Origin: Nocardia africana NBRC 100379
GTDB lineage: Bacteria > Actinomycetota > Actinomycetes > Mycobacteriales > Mycobacteriaceae
Direction: 5' to 3'
NCBI RefSeq assembly: GCF_001612635.1
Contig: NZ_BDAV01000012.1
Location: 62,001 to 126,000, forward strand
Length of the DNA stretch: 64,000 bases
This document shows positions 25,902-32,661 of this stretch, one piece after another (position 1 is the stretch's first letter; each line of letters begins with the position of its first letter). Position numbers and translations under genes: made by a program. The notes under the pieces are model-generated. The model did no database searches. It was not told the DNA's origin and was given only the letters and a program-made list of their open reading frames with translations.

Positions 25902-26534
25902 ATGTTCCGAATCGAACAAGACCCCCACGGCATCCTGATCACCAACCCGCGCGGCTACAGCGCGTTCACCACTGTCTTCTTCGGCGGCAGACGCCGACGA
26001 CACGCGGCCGCCCTCGCCGCCGCCGGCGGGGCGGAGCCGGGTGGACGCGCCCTCGATATCGCCAGCGGCCCCGGCACATTGGTGTTCGCGCTGGCCGATC
26101 GGGTCGGACCGCGCGGAGAGGTCGTCGGTATCGATGCCGCACACCAGATGGTCGAATACGCCACCGCCCGGTCCGGCAACCGGACGAACTGCCGCTTCGA
26201 ATACGGCGTGGCTCAGTCGCTACCTCTGCCCGACGCTTCGTTCGACGTCGTCACCTGCACGTTCGGGATGCATCACATTCCCGAGGCGGATCGTGGGAAC
26301 GCACTGTCGGAGATGTGGCGCGTACTGCGGCCGGGTGGACGGGTTCTTCTGGCCGATATGGCGCCCATGGGTGTGCACGGACGGCTGACGAAGCTGCTCA
26401 GCAGGCATATGGATCCCACCGCGATCGATATCCGGCGATATCGGAAACCATTGGAGCAAGTGGGATTTCAGAATCCGCAATATCGGACGATGCATCCGTC
26501 GACAGGTGTACTGACCGCCCTCAAGCCCGCGTGA
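25902..26534 (+). CDS. class I SAM-dependent methyltransferase
   Basis: 210 residues with the UbiE/methyltransferase-11 motifs: A-L-D-I-A-S-G-P-G-T (motif I, about 48-57), G-I-D-A-A-H-Q-M (acidic end of strand 2), F-D-V-V-T-C-T-F-G-M-H-H (motif IV) and R-V-L-R-P-G-G-R-V. The opening M-F-R-I-E-Q-D-P-H-G-I-L is characteristic of no family I can name. The substrate is unknown. The ATG was taken because it begins the conserved part; no strong site precedes it, and a start further upstream within the divergent gap cannot be excluded. Probably controlled by the divergent TetR. Confidence 0.78.
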   Translation: MFRIEQDPHGILITNPRGYSAFTTVFFGGRRRRHAAALAAAGGAEPGGRALDIASGPGTLVFALADRVGPRGEVVGIDAAHQMVEYATARSGNRTNCRFEYGVAQSLPLPDASFDVVTCTFGMHHIPEADRGNALSEMWRVLRPGGRVLLADMAPMGVHGRLTKLLSRHMDPTAIDIRRYRKPLEQVGFQNPQYRTMHPSTGVLTALKPA

Positions 26535-26583
26535 GGCCCGGGAGGCGACGATCGCCCGAACCTCACCGAGGTGGCAACAGATC

Positions 26584-26611
26584 CGGCCGGGACGGTGGGC
26601 CGCCCCGGCCG
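26584..26611. terminator. candidate terminator between convergent genes
   Basis: Arms CGGCCGGG (26584-26591) and CCCGGCCG (26604-26611) with a 12-base loop, in the 83-base gap between the methyltransferase and ROK genes. No T-run. Confidence 0.35.
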
Positions 26612-26617
26612 CGTCGC

Positions 26618-27898
26618 TCAGCGCGAGCGCGTGGCCCGGCGCAGCGCCGACAGCGGATCGGCGTAGCAGACGCTGAGTGAGGTGACGGCCGCGGCATGCT
26701 CCTGGACCCGTCCGCCGAATCGGCTGATCCGCAGATCCGCCGGGGCGAGCGTGGTGGCGCGACCGAAGGCCTGCACCACTCGTTCGAGTCCCGGCCGGTA
26801 GCCGGTGAAGGCCTGTCCGCCCAGCACCACCCGATCGGGGTTGAACATGTCGCGCACCAGAGCCGCTGTGTTGCCGAGGATTTCGGCCCGCTCGAACAGC
26901 ATGTCGCGAGCCGGGGCGGATCCCTGTTCGGCCGCGCGGTACAGCTCGGCGATCACCGGCTTGCGCGGCGCTTCCCGCTTCGGCACGATGCCGGCGCGCA
27001 CCGCGCGAGCGAGCACCGCCGCCTCACCGACCGTGGCCTCCAAGCAGCCCCGCCGGCCGCACGAGCAATCGATATCGGATCCGGTCGGCAGATGCGCGAT
27101 CGAGCCCGGGCCGTTCGCCGGGGTGTAGACGCGATCGTGCAACGTGACCGCGACACCGACGGTCTCCCGGCCGTAGATGTAGAGGCTGCTGCCGGGCCGG
27201 TCCTGGGCGCCGGAACGCTCCGGCGCACCGGTGGTGAGCAGGAGTTCGGCGGCGGCCATCGCCTCCACATGGGCGGCGACCGACACCGGCAGATCCAGCA
27301 CGCTGGCGAAGATCGGGCCTACCGGCGCCGACTGCCAATCCAAGCGGGGGTGGTCCACGACGCCGGCGACGGGATCGACCCGCCCGGCCAACGCCACACC
27401 GACCCACAACGGCCGGCGCCGGGGTAATCGGTCCAGGAAGGCCTTCGCACTGCGCGCGATGATGGTGATGGCCGCATCCTGCGCGGCCTGCGGGGTGGCG
27501 ATCTCCAACCCGCCGAGGATGCGGCCGGACAGATCGGCGGCCACGATCCGGGTGAGGTTCGCACCGATATGGACGCCCAGCGTGGCGAAGCGGTCGGTAT
27601 CGACCTCGAACGGCACACGGGGGCGTCCGACCGCACCGGATGCGGTGAGATCAGCGCGTTCTCGCAACAGTCCGGACGAAAGTAGCGCCGACACTTGGCG
27701 ATTCACGGTCGCGATGCTCAAACCCGTTGTCTGAGCGGCATTGTCGCGGAAAATCGGCCCGCGGGTGGCGGCACGCAGGACGGCGGCCGCCGGGTTGTCG
27801 GTGATGCGCAATTCCGGCGCAACCACCGGCCGCGGCACACTGCGCGCCGGCCGCGGACGAGAGGGGGAAGACTGTCGGTCGAGAGTGGGGCTCGTCAT
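26618..27898 (-). CDS. ROK family transcriptional regulator (NagC/XylR type)
   Basis: 426 residues. An N-terminal winged helix lies at about 40-95 (Q-T-T-G-L-S-I-A-T-V-N-R-Q-V-S-A-L-L) with the wing reaching G-R-P-R-V-P. The sugar-kinase-like ROK domain includes the zinc motif C-S-C-G-R-R-G-C-L-E at about 285. The usual catalytic Asp of ROK kinases (in N-D-A-N-A) is replaced by A-A-H-V-E-A-M-A, so kinase activity is unlikely. The protein is a sugar- or metabolite-sensing repressor, target unknown. The ATG at 27898 has AAGGA at about 10 bases. It is divergent from the GntR gene. Confidence 0.87.
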   Translation of the reverse strand: MTSPTLDRQSSPSRPRPARSVPRPVVAPELRITDNPAAAVLRAATRGPIFRDNAAQTTGLSIATVNRQVSALLSSGLLRERADLTASGAVGRPRVPFEVDTDRFATLGVHIGANLTRIVAADLSGRILGGLEIATPQAAQDAAITIIARSAKAFLDRLPRRRPLWVGVALAGRVDPVAGVVDHPRLDWQSAPVGPIFASVLDLPVSVAAHVEAMAAAELLLTTGAPERSGAQDRPGSSLYIYGRETVGVAVTLHDRVYTPANGPGSIAHLPTGSDIDCSCGRRGCLEATVGEAAVLARAVRAGIVPKREAPRKPVIAELYRAAEQGSAPARDMLFERAEILGNTAALVRDMFNPDRVVLGGQAFTGYRPGLERVVQAFGRATTLAPADLRISRFGGRVQEHAAAVTSLSVCYADPLSALRRATRSR

Positions 27899-28370
27899 GG
27901 GGCGAAGTCCTTGTCGAAAGTCTCGTGCAGAGACGACTACATCGGCAACAAGGCAGCGAGAAGGGCCCGAAAGGGTCGACAGACGGACGACTGGAGCGGT
28001 CTCAGCTGCGCGGCCGGGAACAACACAGTTCCCGCTGCCGCGGCAGCCGCACACCGAGCGCCACGGTCACATAGGTAACCCGTGTGCGGTTCGAACGGCT
28101 GGTGGACATGTGTAAAACGGTAACATCCCGATTCTGCGCCGCGCCAGCGAATGGATAACGCGCATATTGCACTCACACTGATTCGAATGTGGGCTCCTGT
28201 CACCGCAGGTGGCGCATTACCTTCGGTCGCCCGGATTTCAGCAGGTCCGCCGCTCGCGTGGGTGGCGGAAAACCGGCCGCCCGGCCGGTGCCGGCCGCGC
28301 GGCGGGCGCCCCGGCCACGACGCCGCCGTTACGCTCGGAAACCGCAGGTCACAAGCGTGAGGAGGTGGAG
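27899..28370. other. 472-bp divergent region between the ROK and GntR genes
   Basis: No gene is seen. It holds two promoters reading outward. Two TTCGAA-centred sites occur (CGGTTCGAACGG near 28085 and ATTCGAAT near 28180), and the GGTAAC element recurs near 28073 and 28118. Any of these could be a half-site for either regulator. The GntR gene start carries a very strong GAGGAGGTGGAG site. Confidence 0.4.
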
Positions 28371-29234
28371 ATGACGGCCGATCCGGTACCCCTGCGTCAG
28401 CAGCACGGGTCCGCTGCCGACCACCCGGCTCCCGGGGCGGAGACAACGGCGGCCGGCGCCGGCGCCCGCACCATCCGCAAGGCGGATCGGGCCCGCCAGG
28501 TTGCCGATGTGCTGCGCCAGCAGATCCACAGCGGCCAGTGCTCCGACCCGCTACCCACCGAATCCGAACTCGCCGCGGAATTCGCCGTCTCGCGCAACGC
28601 GGTGCGCGAGGCACTGGCACTGCTGCGCGACGAGGGCCTCATCGGTCGTGTTCCGCGCGTGGGAACCTATGTGGCGCAACGCAAATACGATCACGGCCTG
28701 GACAGCCTGCGCGGTCTGAAGGAAACGCTGCGCGGGCACGGCGAGGTGCGAAACGAGGTACGCGCGGCAGTGCGCCTCACTCCGCCCCCCGCGGTGGCGG
28801 GCCGGCTCGGTCTCGAACCCGGCGAATCCGCGGTCTACCTGGAACGGCTGCGCTACCTGGGTGATCTGCCTCTCAGCCTGGACCACACCTATCTGGCGCC
28901 GGACATCGGCGAGCGGATCCTCGACTGCGACTTGCGGTCGGAGGATATCTTCGGGCTCATCGAACAGATCAGCGGCCAGTCGCTCGGTTCGGCCGATCTG
29001 GCGGTGGAGGCCATCACGGCCGATATCCACAGCGCCGCCACCCTGCAGGCCCCCGAGGGCAGCGCACTGCTGCTGCTGGAGCGCCTCACCTATCTGGCCG
29101 ACGGGCGCCCGGTGGACCTGGAGTACATACGCATGCGGGGTGATCGGATCACACTGCGCGACAGCCTGATTCGCACCACCGAAAGCAACGATTGGAGGCT
29201 GAGCCGCCATGGCGTCGGTCAATCAGCGGGCTGA
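28371..29234 (+). CDS. GntR family transcriptional regulator, HutC subfamily
   Basis: 287 residues. A low-complexity leader of about 35 residues precedes the GntR winged helix (L-P-T-E-S-E-L-A-A-E-F-A-V-S-R-N-A-V-R-E-A-L at about 62-83). A UTRA ligand-binding domain covers about 110-275 (E-S-A-V-Y-L-E-R-L-R...L-S-L-D-H-T-Y-L). The ATG follows GAGGAGGTGGAG. The 3' end overlaps the ferredoxin gene by 26 bases, so the regulator is part of the operon it most likely controls, presumably responding to the transported substrate or to a sulfur metabolite. Confidence 0.9.
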   Translation: MTADPVPLRQQHGSAADHPAPGAETTAAGAGARTIRKADRARQVADVLRQQIHSGQCSDPLPTESELAAEFAVSRNAVREALALLRDEGLIGRVPRVGTYVAQRKYDHGLDSLRGLKETLRGHGEVRNEVRAAVRLTPPPAVAGRLGLEPGESAVYLERLRYLGDLPLSLDHTYLAPDIGERILDCDLRSEDIFGLIEQISGQSLGSADLAVEAITADIHSAATLQAPEGSALLLLERLTYLADGRPVDLEYIRMRGDRITLRDSLIRTTESNDWRLSRHGVGQSAG

Positions 29235-29436
29235 TGTCCCGGTAACCATCGACGAATCGCTGTGCATCGAGGGGTGCACGCTGTGTGTGGAGATCTGCCC
29301 GCTGGATTCGCTGGCGATCAATCCGGACAACGGCAAGGCGTTCATGCACGTCGACGAATGCTGGTACTGCGGTCCGTGCGCGGCGCGCTGTCCCACCGGC
29401 GCCGTCACCGTCAATATGCCGTATCTGCTGCGCTGA
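29209..29436 (+). CDS. two-[4Fe-4S] ferredoxin, AprB-like subunit
   Basis: 75 residues with two cluster motifs, C-I-E-G-C-T-L-C-V-E-I-C-P and C-W-Y-C-G-P-C-A-A-R-C-P-T-G-A. The tryptophan in C-W-Y-C and the surrounding order resemble AprB, the ferredoxin subunit of APS reductase (C-W-E-C-Y-S-C). Its flavoprotein partner lies four genes downstream (32662). It lacks the long C-terminal tail of true AprB. Electron transfer to or from the flavoprotein is inferred from operon and resemblance. It starts inside the end of the GntR gene. Confidence 0.85.
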   Translation: MASVNQRADVPVTIDESLCIEGCTLCVEICPLDSLAINPDNGKAFMHVDECWYCGPCAARCPTGAVTVNMPYLLR

Positions 29437-29491
29437 ATCGCGCCGCGGACTCTTTCAGTGGCCGCTCTCGGCCCGATTTCGAGGAAATACC

Positions 29492-30919
29492 ATGAAGTAC
29501 CGTCGTGCCCGCATACTGGCCGCCGCCGCCCTGATCGCCACCCTGGCCGCCGGATGCTCGCTCGAGCAGACCGGATCCGGGGACACCGTCCGGGTGGTCG
29601 TCGGTTATCAGTCCAAGACCATCAATACCGTCACCGCCGGAACGCTGCTGCGCGCCAAGGGTTTCCTGGAGAAGCGGCTGAACGATCTGACCGCGAAGGG
29701 CGGGCCGAAATATCAGGTCGAATGGCAGGACTACGACACCGGAGCGCCGATCACCGCGCAGATGGTCGCGGAGAAGATCGATATCGGTTCGATGGGCGAT
29801 TATCCGTTGCTGATCAATGGTTCCCGCACCTCCGGCAGTGAGCGTTCGGCCACCGAGCTGGTCTCGATCACCGGTTACCAGCCGCGCGGATCGCTGAACA
29901 TGGTTGTCACCGCACCGAATTCGACGGCGACGACACTGGCGGATCTGGCCGGTAAGAAGGTGTCGGCGAGCGTCGGCTCCGCCGGTGACGGAACGCTGCG
30001 TCAGGCGCTGAGCCGCGCGAACATCGATCCCGCGCACGGGGTGGAGGTGCTGAACCAGCAGCCGCAGATCGGCGCGTCCGCTCTGGAAGCCGGTCAGGTG
30101 CAGGCACTTTCGCAATTCGTGGCCTGGCCCGGCGTGCTCGTTTTCCAGGACAAGGCCAAGCTGCTCTACGATGGCGCGGAGTTGAACGTGCCGACATTCC
30201 ACGGTGTGGTGGCACGTCGTGATTATTCGAAATCCCATCCCGAGGTGCTCGATGCATTCCTGCAGGCGCAACTTGACGCCACCGATTTCCTGCACGCGAA
30301 ACCGCTCGAAGCCGCGCAGCTGGTCGCTGACAACTCCGGACTGCCGGCGGAGGTCGTCTACCTCTACAACGGACCCGGGGGAACCTCGTTCGACACGCCC
30401 CTGAAGCCGCAGCTCGTCCAGGCGTTCAAGGGTGATGTTCCGTATCTGAAGTCGATCGGCGACTTCGCCGATTTCGACATCGACAAGTTCGTCGACGATG
30501 CCCCGTTGCGCAAGGTCTTCGCCGAGCGCGGCGCGAATTACGATGCGGCAGTGGCGAACTTCGCCAATCCGGCGCCGATCACCGGCACCGACCCGAGCAC
30601 CGGTAAACCGGTCTCCGACCCGGCCCTCGCCGGCGAGATCTGGTTCGACGGCCAGTCCGCCGCACAGCCCGCGGCCAACCCCACCGACCTGCTGCGCGCC
30701 GTGAAAGCCGCTCGGGCCCAGGGCAGGAAGATCCGCGCGGCCTATGCGCCCGATGCGGAACTGGGCACCCGCTGGTTCGCGGACAAGGCGCAGTGGGTGC
30801 GCGAGGGCGATACCTATCTGCCCCTCATCACCCCCAGTGCGGTGCAGCGGTATCAGGCTCGCCATCCCGGTGCGGTCGCCGTGAGTTACGACCAGGCCAT
30901 CGGTGAGGTGCGGTCATGA
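29492..30919 (+). CDS. ABC transporter substrate-binding lipoprotein (SsuA/TauA/NitT family) with C-terminal NosL-like extension
   Basis: 475 residues. Lipoprotein signal peptide with lipobox L-A-A-G-C (Cys21). Residues 30-330 are a periplasmic-binding fold of the sulfonate/taurine/nitrate family (V-V-V-G-Y-Q-S-K-T near the start, D-I-G-S-M-G-D-Y-P-L-L, then D-L-A-G-K-K-V-S-A). The last 100 residues (about 375-475) are not part of that fold and resemble the C-terminal half of NosL-type metal-binding lipoproteins (F-A-D-K-A-Q-W-V...T-P-S-A-V-Q-R-Y-Q-A-R-H-P-G). The normal length for SsuA is about 320, so the extension is real. The ATG has GAGGAAA. The stop overlaps the permease start by ATGA. 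Confidence 0.85.
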   Translation: MKYRRARILAAAALIATLAAGCSLEQTGSGDTVRVVVGYQSKTINTVTAGTLLRAKGFLEKRLNDLTAKGGPKYQVEWQDYDTGAPITAQMVAEKIDIGSMGDYPLLINGSRTSGSERSATELVSITGYQPRGSLNMVVTAPNSTATTLADLAGKKVSASVGSAGDGTLRQALSRANIDPAHGVEVLNQQPQIGASALEAGQVQALSQFVAWPGVLVFQDKAKLLYDGAELNVPTFHGVVARRDYSKSHPEVLDAFLQAQLDATDFLHAKPLEAAQLVADNSGLPAEVVYLYNGPGGTSFDTPLKPQLVQAFKGDVPYLKSIGDFADFDIDKFVDDAPLRKVFAERGANYDAAVANFANPAPITGTDPSTGKPVSDPALAGEIWFDGQSAAQPAANPTDLLRAVKAARAQGRKIRAAYAPDAELGTRWFADKAQWVREGDTYLPLITPSAVQRYQARHPGAVAVSYDQAIGEVRS

Positions 30920-31797
30920 GCGCCACCACCGTCCCGGTCGACGCCACCGCCGCGGACATCATCACGACACGGGAAACCACTGCGCCCGCGGCGGCCGACG
31001 GTCACGCCGGCAGTGCGCGGCTGTGGGGCTCGCGGCTGGTCCGGGTGGCCTCCATCGTGGTCGCGCTGATCGCCTGGCAGGTGCTGACCGCCAACCACGT
31101 TCGGCTGTGGGTCCGCTTCGATACGCTGCCGACGGTCACCCAGATCCTGCACAGACTGCGGGTGCAGGTGCAGACCGACACCTTCTGGCTGGACCTCGGC
31201 CAATCGCTGATCCGCATTCTCAGCGGCTTCGGGCTGGCCGCGGTGATCGGTGTCGCGACCGGGGTGGCGCTGGGACGTTCGCGCTGGTTCGCCGATATCT
31301 TCGGACCGCTGACCGAGCTGGCACGCCCGATTCCGGCGATCGCGATCGTGCCGGTGGCGATTCTGCTGTTTCCCACCGACGAGGCCGGCATCGTCTTCAT
31401 CACCTTCCTCGCCGCCTACTTCCCGATCATGGTGAGCACCCGCCACGCGGTGCGGGCACTGCCGACCATCTGGGAGGAATCGGTGCGCACGCTGGGCGGC
31501 AGCCGCTGGGACGTGCTGGCGCGGGTGGTGTTGCCGGGCAGCCTGCCGGGCGTGTTCAGCGGGCTGTCGGTCGGGATCGGCGTGGCCTGGATCTGTGTGG
31601 TCTCGGCCGAGATGATCTCCGGGCGCCTCGGCGTCGGCTACCGCACCTGGCAGGCGTACACGATCGTCGACTATCCCGGCGTGTTCGTCGGCATCATCAC
31701 GATCGGCGTGCTGGGCTTCGCCACCTCGGCGGCCATCGAACTGCTGGGACGGCGCGCCACTCGCTGGCTGCCCCGTGCCGGGGAGGTGACGAAATGA
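30916..31797 (+). CDS. ABC transporter permease (SsuC/TauC type)
   Basis: 293 residues with about six membrane segments and the EAA-type loop characteristic of the family (L-G-G-S-R-W-D-V-L-A-R-V-V-L-P-G-S-L-P-G-V at about 190-210). A 35-residue Thr/Ala-rich leader precedes the first segment. It is the inner-membrane channel for the substrate caught by the lipoprotein. Overlaps both neighbours by ATGA, so uptake proteins are made together. Confidence 0.92.
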   Translation: MSATTVPVDATAADIITTRETTAPAAADGHAGSARLWGSRLVRVASIVVALIAWQVLTANHVRLWVRFDTLPTVTQILHRLRVQVQTDTFWLDLGQSLIRILSGFGLAAVIGVATGVALGRSRWFADIFGPLTELARPIPAIAIVPVAILLFPTDEAGIVFITFLAAYFPIMVSTRHAVRALPTIWEESVRTLGGSRWDVLARVVLPGSLPGVFSGLSVGIGVAWICVVSAEMISGRLGVGYRTWQAYTIVDYPGVFVGIITIGVLGFATSAAIELLGRRATRWLPRAGEVTK

Positions 31798-32549
31798 GCG
31801 CGACGGCAATGAGTTTGCGGCTCGATCAGGTGGAGCTTCGCTACGGCGGCGCTCCCGTGCTGGACGGGCTGACACTCGATATCAGCGCGGGCGAGATCCT
31901 CGTCCTGACCGGACCGTCGGGGTGCGGAAAGTCCACGGTGCTGCGTGCCCTGGCCGGCCTGTTGCCGCCCCGCTCGGGACGCGCGCTCGCGGACGGCGAC
32001 GAGATCACCGGTCCCTCCCGCGATCGGGCGATGGTCTTTCAGGACAATGCACTCTTACCCTGGCGCACAGTACGTTCCAATATCGAACTGGCGTTGACGT
32101 TGCGCGGGGAACCGCGGGCCACCCGTCGGGCGCAGGCCGAGCGCTGGATCGAGGAGGTCGGGCTCACCGGCTTCGGCGACTACCTGCCCAAGAGTCTGTC
32201 GGGCGGCATGCGCCAGCGCGTACAACTCGCGCGGGGGCTGGCGGGCGCACCGCGCGCGGTGTTGATGGACGAGCCGTTCGGCGCCCTGGACACGCCGACT
32301 CGGATCACCATGCAGCGCTTGCTGATCCAGACCTGGCAGACCCACCCGACCACGGTGGTGTTCGTCACCCACGATGTGGACGAGGCGCTGATCCTCGGCG
32401 ACCGGGTCGCGGTTCTCGGCGGCACCGACCGGGCGCTGCGATCGCTGCTGACGGTACCGAAGCCGCGCGTCAAGGATGTCGACCGCAGTGCCGAGCGCGC
32501 CGAAATCCTTGCTGCCCTGAATCATTCACCGCGGTCCGCCGCCGCCTGA
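31794..32549 (+). CDS. ABC transporter ATP-binding protein (SsuB/TauB type)
   Basis: 251 residues. Walker A G-P-S-G-C-G-K-S-T at about 40-48, Q-loop V-F-Q-D-N-A-L-L-P-W at about 82, signature L-S-G-G-M-R-Q-R at about 133, Walker B V-L-M-D-E-P-F-G-A-L-D and H-loop F-V-T-H-D-V-D-E-A. The L-L-P-W after the Q-loop is the mark of the nitrate/sulfonate/taurine subfamily. It drives uptake of an oxyanion-like or organosulfur substrate. The start overlaps the permease stop by ATGA. Confidence 0.93.
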   Translation: MSATAMSLRLDQVELRYGGAPVLDGLTLDISAGEILVLTGPSGCGKSTVLRALAGLLPPRSGRALADGDEITGPSRDRAMVFQDNALLPWRTVRSNIELALTLRGEPRATRRAQAERWIEEVGLTGFGDYLPKSLSGGMRQRVQLARGLAGAPRAVLMDEPFGALDTPTRITMQRLLIQTWQTHPTTVVFVTHDVDEALILGDRVAVLGGTDRALRSLLTVPKPRVKDVDRSAERAEILAALNHSPRSAAA

Positions 32550-32661
32550 GTGCCTCCCCCGATCGAGGCGCCGCATCGGTGACCCCGGCTACGGCGGCGT
32601 CCGGTCGTCTGGTGCCGGTGCGCGCCGCCGTTCCGACTACCCACCTCTCTGGAGTGTGCTG

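Noticed and set aside
32550..32661. Missing gene between the ABC ATPase and the flavoprotein
   Set aside because: The 112 bases hold only spacer and the ribosome binding site of the flavoprotein.
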